Shown one piece after another: positions 51,224 through 60,279 of a stretch of 63,061 bases of DNA (positions within the stretch are counted from its first letter, which is position 1; each line of letters begins with the position of its first letter). This DNA comes from an uncultured Dorea sp. (GTDB lineage Bacteria > Bacillota > Clostridia > Lachnospirales > Lachnospiraceae), in NCBI GenBank assembly GCA_910584575.1, contig CAJUBG010000014.1:1-63061 (forward strand). The letters are read 5' to 3'. Position numbers and translations under genes: made by a program. Under the pieces are notes generated by a model. That model was not told where the DNA came from and made no database searches. It saw only the letters and a program-made list of their open reading frames with translations.

Positions 51224-51793
51224 CTACTCTTTATCCTTGTCACCTGTCGTATTGTCAGTATCCGTCTTATCGGTTCCTTCTGTCTTGTCAGTGTCATTCT
51301 TATCCTTGTCTGTATCCTTCACCGGAACATCACCAATACCCATTACCTGTGACAACTCGTACTTCTTTCCGTCGATATATACCGCCGTCGCCCCTGTCAA
51401 ATCTACGCCTGTTACCGTCCCCTTCTTGGTTCCAATCACTTCTCCCTCGTCATCCGTAATCGCAACGGTTACTTCTTTTCCAAGCAATCCGGTAGAATAG
51501 GTGGTAAGCGTTACCTGTGACAGATTGTTAGATACTGTCGCAAACTTGGCTACTGCATCCGTCACCTGGGTCATAGCATTCATGGTCGCCATCTGTGTCA
51601 TCTGGTTCATCATGTCACTGTTGCTCATCGGATTCATGGGATCCTGGTATTGAAGCTGCGCTGCCATCAATTTCCAGAAATCATCCATGGTCATATCGCT
51701 CTTACTGGATACAGCCGATGTCTGTGACCCCTTCGTCGCATCATACTGATATTGGGCGGCATCGCTCTTTAATACATCTTGAACTCCTGCCAT
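51224..51793 (-). CDS. flgD: Flagellar hook-cap scaffold protein FlgD
   Basis: 189 residues. The N-terminal conserved block MDDFWKLMAAQLQYQDPMNPMSNSDMMNQM is the FlgD signature. The middle carries a VTLTTYSTGLLGKEVTVAI domain, and the C-terminal 40 residues are Asp/Lys/Thr-rich and repetitive (KDTDKDKNDTDKTEGTDKT). FlgD caps the growing hook. It lies 12 bp after fliK. Confidence 0.93.
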   Translation of the reverse strand: MAGVQDVLKSDAAQYQYDATKGSQTSAVSSKSDMTMDDFWKLMAAQLQYQDPMNPMSNSDMMNQMTQMATMNAMTQVTDAVAKFATVSNNLSQVTLTTYSTGLLGKEVTVAITDDEGEVIGTKKGTVTGVDLTGATAVYIDGKKYELSQVMGIGDVPVKDTDKDKNDTDKTEGTDKTDTDNTTGDKDKE

Positions 51794-51805
51794 GTCATCT
51801 CCTCC

Positions 51806-53041
51806 TTATCCTGTCAATCCCAGACGTAATTTCTGCAAAAATTGTTCTGCATCCTCACTGTCCTGATTCTGATTTTTGTTTTCCTTCTGCTGCTTTGCAT
51901 TCTGGTCTGCCTGCTCATTCTCATCCCGTGTCTGGTTCAGGTAGTCTGTCTCCTGCTTCTCCACAATGATGGTCGTCTCCCCGCCAAGATTCCGGTCAAT
52001 GATATTGCCGATCTCACGCGCGTTCTGACTGAGCGCATCCATGGCACGCTTTTCCGAGCAGATAATCGAGATTGTAGCCTGATTGCCCTCATACAACACT
52101 TTTACAGCAATCTTGCCAAGGTTTGCAGGCTCGATATGAATCTCAAACTCCTTCACACCCTCCACAAGCTTCGCAAGCAGGGTGTCTGTCACCTTCTCCG
52201 GAATCTCCTCCGGCTGCTCTACATAGACTCTGGCAGTCGTCTCCGGTTTTTCCACCTCTGGCTGCGCTATCCTCTCCGCCTCCGGTCTTACCGCCGCCGC
52301 TGCCTGCTCAGGTGCAAACTGCTCTGACTGCACCTCACCCTTTTCCTTGGGCTGTTCAGTTTTCACCGCCTCTTTTAAATTCGATGAAAAGTCCTGGGTC
52401 TGCTGCTGTGTCTCAGACGTGTCTTGGGTCTGCACTACCGGCATAGCTTCCGCTGCTTTCACCTCTGTTTTCCCTTGCATCTGCTCCGGGTGAGTCTCAG
52501 CCTGCTTCGGCAAAACCGTCTCAACCCTTCCTGTTTCCGGCATCTGCTGAGCTTCTGTCTCAGGCTGCACCTGAACCGCCACCGGTTCTTTGGCGTCCGG
52601 CATCTGCATCATCAGTTCCTCGCCTTCGGTCTCAGGCTGCACCTGAACCGTCATCTCCGCCGCCTGAACCTCAACCTGCTCTCCCGTTTTCTGGTCAACA
52701 GCCGCGAGGCCACAAGAGAGGCGTTGGCACATCTGCGCCGCAATCATTGCTTCTGCCTGACTGGTATCTGTCTCTTTGCTGTCTGTCTTATCCGTCTTGT
52801 CCTTAGACACTCCTTCCTGCTTCTGCTCGCCTGATGCCTCGGTCTTATCTGTCGCTGTATCCTGTTCTTTATCCTTGGTTACTTCCTTGCTGTCCTGTTT
52901 CCCTTGTGCATCCTCATTTTTGCTCTGAAGCATCTTCCGGAAGTCATAGTCTCCGGACACATCCCCAGTCTGATTAGGCGCTTTCGCCTTTCCTGCCGCC
53001 TGAAATGCGATATCCATCGTCTTCATGCTCAATTTCTCCAT
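51806..53041 (-). CDS. fliK: Flagellar hook-length control protein FliK
   Basis: 411 residues. The N-terminal 270 residues are disordered, rich in Gln, Glu, Thr, Lys and Ala, with a repeated VQVQPETE unit. The C-terminal Flg_hook domain is recognisable (residues 285-355: LVEGVKEFEIHIEPANLGKI, then VKVLYEGNQATISIIC and AREIGNIIDR). FliK is a molecular ruler that triggers the FlhB switch. AAAGGAGGAGG precedes the ATG. A 156-bp gap separates it from fliJ. Confidence 0.92.
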   Translation of the reverse strand: MEKLSMKTMDIAFQAAGKAKAPNQTGDVSGDYDFRKMLQSKNEDAQGKQDSKEVTKDKEQDTATDKTEASGEQKQEGVSKDKTDKTDSKETDTSQAEAMIAAQMCQRLSCGLAAVDQKTGEQVEVQAAEMTVQVQPETEGEELMMQMPDAKEPVAVQVQPETEAQQMPETGRVETVLPKQAETHPEQMQGKTEVKAAEAMPVVQTQDTSETQQQTQDFSSNLKEAVKTEQPKEKGEVQSEQFAPEQAAAAVRPEAERIAQPEVEKPETTARVYVEQPEEIPEKVTDTLLAKLVEGVKEFEIHIEPANLGKIAVKVLYEGNQATISIICSEKRAMDALSQNAREIGNIIDRNLGGETTIIVEKQETDYLNQTRDENEQADQNAKQQKENKNQNQDSEDAEQFLQKLRLGLTG

Positions 53042-53158
53042 GGGCTTCCTCCTCCTTTCTTATTATATAATATTGGTGTAACCCCTGACACTCTAATTTA
53101 CAGCCACGCCCTATAATATATGAGAGAATACTGCTTTTGTGCCTCAGTTACATTTATA

Positions 53159-53201
53159 GTAATCTGTCCGGAACAATATCCATCATCCCTGACAGGATTA
53201 C
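53159..53201 (-). other. Hairpin immediately after the fliJ stop codon
   Basis: GTAATC-TGTC pairs with GACA-GATTAC with one bulged base, 10 bp in total, across a 22-nt loop. It overlaps the fliJ stop codon and lies at the start of the 156-bp fliJ-fliK gap. No U-tract follows. The rest of the gap is AT-rich with no certain promoter. Confidence 0.4.
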
Positions 53202-53650
53202 CCCACAATCCTCGCCATCGCCCTTTTCGTGGCAACGAACTCCTCGATAAACTGTTCTTCTTCCTTTTGAACTTCCTTCTCGTATTCCTTGAACTTCTTT
53301 TCCTTTAATTTGTCGATGGAGGAGGTCTCCTTCTTCGCCTCCACTACCTCATTGCGCTTGGCTTCTTCCTTCTCCTGAAGCTTCGCCAACTCCTCATACT
53401 TCTTCTTAATCTTAATCCCCAACGCTTCCAGGTAATTCTCATAGGTATGGATATCACAGATCTTCATACCACTCATTCGGTTATTCCTGAACTCCAGCGT
53501 ACAACGGCGATGCTCATCCTCCATTGTCTCAATGGCGCGCTCACATTCCCTGACCTTCGCAAGAATCCTGGCATGCTCTGCCTTCAGCCCATCAAGCACC
53601 TGTTCCTTATAGTTAAGTACCGTATCCAATGAAAAAAAGAATTTCTTCAT
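53198..53650 (-). CDS. fliJ: Flagellar export chaperone/stalk protein FliJ
   Basis: 150 residues, almost entirely helical coiled coil (LDGLKAEHARILAKVRECER, KKYEELAKLQEKEEAKRNEV). FliJ inserts into the FliI hexamer and couples it to FlhA. Identity rests on length, coiled-coil nature, the KFFFSLDTVLNYKEQVLD start typical of FliJ, and position directly after fliI, whose stop overlaps its ATG (ATGA). Confidence 0.92.
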   Translation of the reverse strand: MKKFFFSLDTVLNYKEQVLDGLKAEHARILAKVRECERAIETMEDEHRRCTLEFRNNRMSGMKICDIHTYENYLEALGIKIKKKYEELAKLQEKEEAKRNEVVEAKKETSSIDKLKEKKFKEYEKEVQKEEEQFIEEFVATKRAMARIVG

Positions 53651-54948
53651 CGCAATATCTCCTTCATCATCCTTAAGGATTCCTCACCTGGGAAACTCTC
53701 GTCAATCTTCTGCATCAAAAAAGCATTGACTCTGTCAATCTTGGAAATAGCTCCGTCAAGCCTGGGATTCGTCCCCGACTTATAGGCTCCAATTGAAATC
53801 AAGTCTTCATTCTTTGCATATACACTCAGGATATCCCGCATCTTGGCCGCAGCCTCACGGTGTTCATCCGGTACAATATTCGTCATTAGACGGGAAATGC
53901 TGGCATTCACATCTATCGCAGGAAAGTGATTTTCATTCGCCAGCTTTCTTGTAAGTACAATATGTCCGTCCAAAATACCACGGACAGTATCTGCAATCGG
54001 TTCGTTGGTATCGTCTCCTTCTACCAACACTGTATAGATTCCAGTAATCGACCCCTTCTCGAACTTCCCGCTTCTCTCCAAAAGCTTAGGGAACTCCGCA
54101 TATATAGAAGGCGTATAGCCCCTTGCAACCGGCGGCTCTCCGGTTGCAAGCCCAATCTCGCGCTGTGCCATAGCAAAACGGGTAAGAGAGTCCATCATCA
54201 ACAGGACATCCTTCCCCTGGTCTTTAAAATACTCTGCAATAGTTGTCGCCACAAGAGGACACTTCATACGCAGCATCGCAGGCTGGTCGGAAGTCGCAAC
54301 CACAAGCACACTGCGTTTCATTCCCTCCGGTCCAAGGTCTTTCTCAATAAATTCGCGTACCTCACGGCCTCGCTCTCCAACAAGAGCAATCACATTGATA
54401 TCGGCCTTTACATTTCTTGCAATCATTCCAAGCAAGGTACTCTTGCCGACACCACTTCCTGCAAAGATACCGATACGCTGACCCTTGCCAACCGTGTTCA
54501 GTCCGTCAATGGCTTTCACGCCAAACTCCAACGGGTCTGTAATCGGCGGCCTTGCCAGTGGGTTAATATAAGTATTCTCTACATAATAATAACGCGAAGA
54601 AGGAAGCGGTCCTAAATCATCCATGGGATTCCCCGTGGCATCTATGATCCTTCCTCTTAAAAACTCACCTACCGGAATCTTCAAACGCTTCCGGGTATTT
54701 CTCACAAAACTGCCGGCAGCCACGCCATTTAAGTTCTCATATGCCATGAGCTGCATCTTGTCTCCGCGGAAACCCACAACCTCCACTGGAATCTGCCTGT
54801 GCTTTTCTTCATTATAAATCATGGCAATATCCCCGATACTCGCGCGGTTTCCGGAAGATTCCATGGCCATTCCAATGACATTCTCTATCTTTCCTATGTA
54901 GCTAATTGTCTCTGCTTTCTGTATTAGTTCCGGCAATTTTGAAAACAT
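53647..54948 (-). CDS. fliI: Flagellum-specific ATPase FliI
   Basis: 433 residues, F1-beta-like ATPase of the export apparatus. Walker A is GIFAGSGVGKSTLLG, Walker B region VLLMMDSLTRFAMAQREIG, with the ALVGERGREVREFI and GYTPSIYAEFPKLLERSG motifs of the family. AAGGAGAG precedes the ATG. It lies 15 bp after fliH and overlaps fliJ by 4 bp. Confidence 0.96.
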   Translation of the reverse strand: MFSKLPELIQKAETISYIGKIENVIGMAMESSGNRASIGDIAMIYNEEKHRQIPVEVVGFRGDKMQLMAYENLNGVAAGSFVRNTRKRLKIPVGEFLRGRIIDATGNPMDDLGPLPSSRYYYVENTYINPLARPPITDPLEFGVKAIDGLNTVGKGQRIGIFAGSGVGKSTLLGMIARNVKADINVIALVGERGREVREFIEKDLGPEGMKRSVLVVATSDQPAMLRMKCPLVATTIAEYFKDQGKDVLLMMDSLTRFAMAQREIGLATGEPPVARGYTPSIYAEFPKLLERSGKFEKGSITGIYTVLVEGDDTNEPIADTVRGILDGHIVLTRKLANENHFPAIDVNASISRLMTNIVPDEHREAAAKMRDILSVYAKNEDLISIGAYKSGTNPRLDGAISKIDRVNAFLMQKIDESFPGEESLRMMKEILR

Positions 54949-54963
54949 ACTCTCTCTCCTTGG

Positions 54964-55719
54964 TTACACTCTGACATTGTTCAGTATGTCTTTGATGTTC
55001 TCTAACTGCGTACCAACGCTCGCGTCAATAATCTCATCCGGCAGCTCTATAATACAGGTCCCGTCCTCCCCATTGTCCATAGTGACAATCTTGATATTCT
55101 CGGACAGTTTCGACAGTTTATCCAGGAACTCCGTGTCTACATCCATGGAAATAGCTGTATCACACTTTGTAATGTAGATCTTCGCCCACTGTTTTTTCGT
55201 AATCTTATCGGTAGCCGCAAGAATCATACGCTTCACAATATCTCCGCTGGACTGCAAACTGGTCTGAATCACCTTCTCCGCCACCGTAAGGGAAATCCGC
55301 TTCAAATCATCCACGTACTGTTCAAGCAGCTTTTCTTTCTCTACCGAAACGCTTCGGATTACCTCAGATATATTATTCTGAAGCTCATGTATCTCAGCAT
55401 CCAAAATCCTGCGCTGCTCGTCATATGCTTCCCGCGTGCCATCCTGATGCCCTGTCTCCTGTCCTTCCCGATATCCCTGGTCCCGCAGGTACTCCGCCTG
55501 GGACCGGGCGTCGTTGATAATCTGCCTGGCCTGCGCTCTCGCTTCCTCCAGGATCTCCTCTACCGAGACATTTTCTTCTTCATCTTCCCCTGCATCGCCT
55601 TCCGAGTCTTCATCTTCCTCTTTCGGTTCTTCAATGAGCTTGAAGCCGGCGAAGAAGTCATACGGCTTAACATCCTGCTTCTTCTCCGGTTCTTTTACAA
55701 TCCTAGGCAATGATTTCAT
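54964..55719 (-). CDS. fliH: Flagellar assembly protein FliH
   Basis: About 251 residues. An acidic N-terminal stretch (about 35-60) is followed by a long coiled coil with Gly-containing heptads (ARSQAEYLRDQGYREGQETG), and a C-terminal V-ATPase-E-like domain (LLEQYVDDLKRISLTVAEKVI). FliH regulates FliI. The ATG at 55719 lies within the last codons of fliG and gives MKSLPRIVKEPEKKQ; a TTG six codons upstream is the alternative. Confidence 0.93.
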   Translation of the reverse strand: MKSLPRIVKEPEKKQDVKPYDFFAGFKLIEEPKEEDEDSEGDAGEDEEENVSVEEILEEARAQARQIINDARSQAEYLRDQGYREGQETGHQDGTREAYDEQRRILDAEIHELQNNISEVIRSVSVEKEKLLEQYVDDLKRISLTVAEKVIQTSLQSSGDIVKRMILAATDKITKKQWAKIYITKCDTAISMDVDTEFLDKLSKLSENIKIVTMDNGEDGTCIIELPDEIIDASVGTQLENIKDILNNVRV

Positions 55720-56755
55720 CCTTTCCACTCTTAACAATAATCAACTCTCCGGCTTCCTCCAGTCTCCTGATTACGCCGACGATTCTCTGCTGTGCTTCCT
55801 CCACGTCTCTCAGACGTACATTAACCGTAATCTCAAGGTCGGACTGGATACTCTCAGCCATACGTGAAGATACATTGGAGAATACCAGCTCTTTGATCTT
55901 CTCGTCTGAACCCTTGAGTGCGTATACGATATCCTTGACATCGCACTCGCGGATGAATCTCTGAATTGATCTGTTGTCCATGGACACAATATCCTCGAAT
56001 ACGAACATCTTCTTTCGGATGGTCTCCGCCAGTTCTTCGTCGTTCTTGCCCAATTCGTCGAAAATGTACTTCTCGTTTGCTCTGTCCATATGATTCATAA
56101 CGTCTGCTATGTAATCGATACCACCAATCGTTGTAACATCAGTTGTAAGAATACTGTCAAATCTCTTTTTAAGCGAATCCTCCACAACCTTAATGGCCTC
56201 CGGAGACGCGCTCTCCATCCTTGCAATGGCTTCCACGACCTTAATCCGCTTCTCCTTCGGGAGTTCACTGATAACCATAGACGCCTGGTCTGAATCCGCA
56301 TAAGACAGAACCAATGCGATAGTCTGCGGTCTTTCATGCTGTAAAAATGAAATCAGATTCTTCACATTGCTCTTGCGTATAAAATCAAAGGGCCGTATCT
56401 TCAGAGATTTCGACAACTTATCCAACAGCGATTGCGCCGTACTCTCCCCAAACGCCTTCTCCAGTACCGCACGCGCATACTCCATACCGCCGTCGGTCAC
56501 GACCTTCTGTGTAAGACAGGTCTTATAAAACTCATCCAGAACAAGCTCCATCTCATCCGGACTGATATGGCCTAACTTCGCCACCTCAATCGTGAGCCTC
56601 TCAATATCACTCTCACTCAGATGCTTATAGATCTTTGACGCTTTATCGGCGCCAAGAGAAACGACAACAGCCGCTGCTTTCTGCTCAGGCGTCAGCTTAC
56701 TCTCTCTGGTTTCCTTAGTCTCTTTGCCATCTTTGCTTTCTTTATTCTCCTCCAT
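55703..56755 (-). CDS. fliG: Flagellar motor switch protein FliG
   Basis: About 350 residues. Three armadillo-like parts are recognisable: KAAAVVVSLGADKASKIYKHLSE, the middle-domain region HERPQTIALVLSYADSDQASMVISELP, and the torque helix SMDNRSIQRFIRECDVKDIVYALKG with charged residues facing the stator. The ATG at 56755 (MEENKESKDG) overlaps the end of fliF; an ATG five codons upstream is possible. An unusually charged Lys/Glu/Ser N-terminal extension of about 20 residues precedes the fold. Confidence 0.95.
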   Translation of the reverse strand: MEENKESKDGKETKETRESKLTPEQKAAAVVVSLGADKASKIYKHLSESDIERLTIEVAKLGHISPDEMELVLDEFYKTCLTQKVVTDGGMEYARAVLEKAFGESTAQSLLDKLSKSLKIRPFDFIRKSNVKNLISFLQHERPQTIALVLSYADSDQASMVISELPKEKRIKVVEAIARMESASPEAIKVVEDSLKKRFDSILTTDVTTIGGIDYIADVMNHMDRANEKYIFDELGKNDEELAETIRKKMFVFEDIVSMDNRSIQRFIRECDVKDIVYALKGSDEKIKELVFSNVSSRMAESIQSDLEITVNVRLRDVEEAQQRIVGVIRRLEEAGELIIVKSGKDEIIA

Positions 56756-58331
56756 CTGCAACGCCCCCATTCAGCCAGTTCTTCAATAACTGGGCGGAAA
56801 TCTCTGCATTCTGCTCTGCGAATTCCCGTACATTCTTCTTAAGTTCCATACTCCTGTCGTTCTGGAGCTGCAGAAGTTCTTCGTTCATATCAAGCACAGC
56901 CGGAATTTCTTCTGTCACTTCATCTTCTTCTACGAGTTCCTCAATCTCCTCATCATCCTGCTTCCGTCTTCTGACTACCAGAACAATAATTATGATAATC
57001 AGCAGCAATAACAAGGCTGCGGCTGCAATAATCGCCCACAACGGAATACTCTCCAAAATTCCGCCGGAGGATACCTCCTCAGATTCATCGTCTGTATCGA
57101 TTCCATCAAACGGCGCGCTTACAATTGCAATCTTTTCCTCCTGGGCATCTGCCGCGATACCCGCTGCGTTTCCTACCAAAGAACGAATCTGATTCTCCCT
57201 TAAGCTTCCATATCCATTTCCATTAATCGCAACAGAAACAGTAAGGTCTTCCAATTCACCCGGATCAATCTGCCCTTCCTCTTTCAGCTCATTGACCAGA
57301 TAATCCCGAACCGCACTCTCGCTATATGCGTTCGTCCCGTCAGCATCCCCATTAGTATTATATTCCGGTGTATCTGCATTCGTCTCTGCTCCCGCAACTC
57401 CGCCTGCGCCGTCGCCTGTTCCAGCCTGCTCCTCGTAAAGCTCCTCATGGCTGATAATTCCCGACTTATCCTCCTCGTTAATCTTATCAGGAGTCGTGTA
57501 AGTCGTCTGCTGACGAATCAACCTTTCCATATTCAAACGAGCATGTGCGGTAACGCGTACATTCTCCTGCCCATAGATTGGGCCAAGCACCTTCATGACG
57601 CTGGCAGAAATAGAACTCTCCACCATCCTGGCAAGTTCTTCTGTGGTAGAGCTGTTGGATGAATTCCCATTCGCATCCACAGATACGTCATTTCCATTCC
57701 CATCAATGACTGCCACATCCTCAAGCTCCATACCCGGAATACTTTTTGCCACCAGACGCTGAATCGCAACAACCTGCTCCTCTGTCGGAGAACCACCGTC
57801 CTGCATAATCGCAACAACCGAAGCAGTAGACTTCTCCTCCTCATCATTCAGCGCATACTTGCTTTCTTCTCCCAATGCAATCGTAACCTTGGCGTCCTTC
57901 ACCCCGTCAAACAGACGGATGGTAGATCCGATACGATCCTGTAGCTCATAGAGCTTGTAGGTCTTCTTATCCGAATCAGTGGTCAGCATACTCGCATTAT
58001 CCTTAAACGTATCATATGTAAATCCACTCTTTGGATAACCCGCCTGAACCAGCGTCGCTTTCGTCTGATCCACCGTATCTTTTTTGACCATGATCGTGGA
58101 TTCGCCATTAAATTTATAATCTATGCCATCCTCAGTCAATCTCTGCGCAATCTGCTGCATCTCCTCCTGCCCAAGACCGGAAAACAATTCCGTATACGGC
58201 TGGTTATTCAGAATGATTGCAATCACTATCGCGCCGCCAATCAGCAGCACTGCGCCGACGATGATCATAATCTTTACTTTTCTGCTCAAATTGCCGACAA
58301 ATTCTTTAAACTGCCCAAACTTTTCCTTCAT
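56742..58331 (-). CDS. fliF: Flagellar MS-ring protein FliF
   Basis: 529 residues. N-terminal helix (IMIIVGAVLLIGGAIVIAIIL), YscJ-like ring domain (NNQPYTELFSGLGQEEMQQIAQRLTEDG), DGVKDAKVTIALGEES segment, low-complexity linker at about 310-345, second helix (PLWAIIAAAALLLLLIIIIIVLVV, read in two parts) and the C-terminal FliG-binding tail (EFAEQNAEISAQLLKNWL). It nucleates basal-body assembly. It overlaps fliG. Confidence 0.96.
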   Translation of the reverse strand: MKEKFGQFKEFVGNLSRKVKIMIIVGAVLLIGGAIVIAIILNNQPYTELFSGLGQEEMQQIAQRLTEDGIDYKFNGESTIMVKKDTVDQTKATLVQAGYPKSGFTYDTFKDNASMLTTDSDKKTYKLYELQDRIGSTIRLFDGVKDAKVTIALGEESKYALNDEEEKSTASVVAIMQDGGSPTEEQVVAIQRLVAKSIPGMELEDVAVIDGNGNDVSVDANGNSSNSSTTEELARMVESSISASVMKVLGPIYGQENVRVTAHARLNMERLIRQQTTYTTPDKINEEDKSGIISHEELYEEQAGTGDGAGGVAGAETNADTPEYNTNGDADGTNAYSESAVRDYLVNELKEEGQIDPGELEDLTVSVAINGNGYGSLRENQIRSLVGNAAGIAADAQEEKIAIVSAPFDGIDTDDESEEVSSGGILESIPLWAIIAAAALLLLLIIIIIVLVVRRRKQDDEEIEELVEEDEVTEEIPAVLDMNEELLQLQNDRSMELKKNVREFAEQNAEISAQLLKNWLNGGVADGGE

Positions 58332-58425
58332 TGTCCAAAACTCTCTTACTTTCCGACTCTATGTATCATCGTTATTTTTTACAGTAAAAAATATCCGTCT
58401 ACCATGTACAATATACATCATCGTA

Positions 58426-58779
58426 CTATAGACTGATACGCATAATCTCATTATAAGCCTCTAACGCCTTGGTACGCAAGGATACAAGCATATCCACGGC
58501 AAGCTGAGCCTCTGATGATGCGATCCCAACCGTATGTGGATCTTCTATCTGCCCTGTTGCCAGTTGATACTGCCGCTTTGCCAGCGTGTCTTCTGTTGAC
58601 CTTACATTATCAATCGCTTCCTCAAAAATAGATTTAAACGCAGAAATCCCTTCCTGCCCCTTTATCGTGTCCGAGCCTGTGACCCTTGCCTCCCCGTTCA
58701 CAGTTCCCAGACCTGATATGCCTGAGACGGCAGCCATACTCCTCAACGGCTGTAACGGTGTGATGAACCTGTCTTCCAT
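58426..58779 (-). CDS. fliE: Flagellar MS-ring/rod junction protein FliE
   Basis: 117 residues. The conserved C-terminal two-thirds has FKSIFEEAIDNVRSTEDTLA, GQIEDPHTVGIASSEAQLAVDMLVSLRTKALEAYNEIMRI in consecutive segments. FliE links the MS-ring to the rod. It is preceded by flgB with a 114-bp AT-rich gap, which is where flgC normally sits. Confidence 0.95.
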   Translation of the reverse strand: MEDRFITPLQPLRSMAAVSGISGLGTVNGEARVTGSDTIKGQEGISAFKSIFEEAIDNVRSTEDTLAKRQYQLATGQIEDPHTVGIASSEAQLAVDMLVSLRTKALEAYNEIMRISL

Positions 58780-58893
58780 ACTATACCATTCCTTTCCAAA
58801 ACCCCATATTCTATTATTACTTATTACAATCTCTACCTATTTATAATGTTTTTATATTGCCGCTTCTTCGCACATCACAGTTCATATATCATA

Positions 58894-59268
58894 TTACTGT
58901 GCTTTAATTGCTGTCTGATAACGCTTAACATCATTGGTCACGGACTGAAGTAAATACTGGTAATGCAGCGTGGTTCTTGCCATCTTAGTATTCTCAACGT
59001 CCGCATTGACGTTATTCTCATCCAATCTTCCGGAATTATCCCTGCTGTATACCAGGCAATCCGCCTCGTCAATCGCCTGACGAACCTTCGCATTGTTCTT
59101 CGTCTGACTTGCTGCCAAAAGGCGCTTCCGATAAATCTCCTCAAAGCTCACAGACTGACACTTATACCCCGGAGTATTCACGTTCGCAATATTCAAGTCT
59201 ATGATCTCCTGCTGTTTCCACAAGAAATCCAACGATTTGTGAGCCATTGAAATCGTATTTCCAAACAT
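58894..59268 (-). CDS. flgB: Flagellar proximal rod protein FlgB
   Basis: 124 residues with the rod motif in IDLNIANVNTPGYKCQSVSFEE and the C-terminal NNVNADVENTKMARTTLHYQYLLQSV helix. It is the first gene of the main flagellar operon, with AAAAAGGAAGTG as ribosome site and a promoter about 75 bp upstream. A 6-bp hairpin (CACAGT/ACTGTG, 58876-58901) spans its stop codon. Confidence 0.95.
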   Translation of the reverse strand: MFGNTISMAHKSLDFLWKQQEIIDLNIANVNTPGYKCQSVSFEEIYRKRLLAASQTKNNAKVRQAIDEADCLVYSRDNSGRLDENNVNADVENTKMARTTLHYQYLLQSVTNDVKRYQTAIKAQ

Positions 59269-59343
59269 CGTATGTCACTTCCTTTTTAATTAATTGATAA
59301 CCCCTCCAACCAACAGGTTGACATTCTACAACTATTCCCATCC

Positions 59344-59374
59344 ATTATAGACTTTATTCTACAAAAAGTCTATA
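59344..59374 (-). promoter_or_regulatory. Promoter of the main flagellar operon, embedded in a perfect inverted repeat
   Basis: On the minus strand TAGACT (59372-59367), 17 bp, consensus TATAAT (59349-59344) followed by GG. The promoter is bracketed by the arms TATAGACTT (59346-59354) and AAGTCTATA (59366-59374), perfect 9-bp inverted copies with centres 20 bp apart. The downstream arm touches the -10 and the upstream arm contains the -35, as in a classical repressor site. Confidence 0.6.
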
Positions 59375-59402
59375 CTTTTCGTTAGAAATTAACATTTACT
59401 TG

Positions 59403-59442
59403 GCATGAAAATCCTGGTAAATTTCTCAGGCTTTATTCATGC
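59403..59442 (-). other. Hairpin directly after the lytic transglycosylase stop codon
   Basis: GCATGAA pairs with TTCATGC, with an inner CCTG/CAGG stem, immediately after the stop at 59443. It separates the transglycosylase transcript from the flgB promoter. There is no strong U-tract. Confidence 0.45.
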
Positions 59443-60279
59443 TTACAAAAACGTACTCTGATTATTCATCTCGGAGAGAGAACGGGTAATCACGCTCGCC
59501 CGATTCATCATCTGGAGTCTCATCATCTCTACCAAATATTGGGCATTCTCCTGAGACAGATTATATGTACCGCTTTTCGTGGTATTATTCTGCGTCTCAG
59601 CTTCCTTCCCCATAAAATATGTTCCAGAATTGAACAAGCCTTCTGTTCCGGTATTCTTAACCTTCCCCTCCACCGTCTTGCCAGTCGTCAAGTCAGAATT
59701 CATATATCCCTTAATCCTCTGGATATAGTTCCTCGTCTCCTTAAACGGCGGAACTCCTCCATACTTTGCAACATTCCCGCTACCCGCATTGTATGCAGCC
59801 AACGCCAAATCTATGTTACCATTATACTTCTTAAGCTGCTGAGAAATATATTTGGCGCCGCCCATTATATTGCTTCTCGCATCAAACGGATCCTCCACTC
59901 CAAGAGACCTGGCCGTCGCAGGCATTAACTGCATAACCCCCTGGGCTCCTGCCGAGGACACTGCGTTCGCATCAAAACCAGACTCCGCCTTCCCCATAGC
60001 CTTCAGCAGATTCAACGGTACGTCATACAGGTTAGCTGCTTCTTCAAAAATCGCATCCATACTCGTACTTCCAGTCTGTATAGAAGATGTATTCTCTGCC
60101 GTACGAGTCTCCTGCATACCATTCAGCCTCAGCATCGTCTGATACATATCCGCAAAGCTCTGGCTTGCAGACGACGTCTGACCCGTATAAGACGGATAAT
60201 CAGATATTCCCTGGATCTGGTTCAGAACATTGCTCATATACTTGTACCAATTATTATAAATTGTGTAATCCATTCCCAT
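59443..60279 (-). CDS. Lytic transglycosylase (SLT domain), flagellar-cluster associated
   Basis: 278 residues. Residues 75-200 are a Slt-type lysozyme-like domain with catalytic Glu99 in GKAESGFDANAVSSAGAQG, VMQLMPATARSLGV and LALAAYNAGSGNV. Such enzymes open peptidoglycan for the rod. There is no Sec signal peptide or membrane helix; the first 70 residues are Ser/Thr/Gln-rich and flexible. The protein could be exported by the flagellar apparatus, as FlgJ is in proteobacteria. AGAGAGG precedes the ATG. It lies upstream of flgB on the same strand but has its own 3' hairpin. Confidence 0.9.
   Translation of the reverse strand: MGMDYTIYNNWYKYMSNVLNQIQGISDYPSYTGQTSSASQSFADMYQTMLRLNGMQETRTAENTSSIQTGSTSMDAIFEEAANLYDVPLNLLKAMGKAESGFDANAVSSAGAQGVMQLMPATARSLGVEDPFDARSNIMGGAKYISQQLKKYNGNIDLALAAYNAGSGNVAKYGGVPPFKETRNYIQRIKGYMNSDLTTGKTVEGKVKNTGTEGLFNSGTYFMGKEAETQNNTTKSGTYNLSQENAQYLVEMMRLQMMNRASVITRSLSEMNNQSTFL

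Noticed and set aside
54386..54400. Sigma-28-like -10 (ATATCGGC) on the minus strand inside fliI
   Set aside because: No TAAA block at the required distance; it is ordinary coding sequence.
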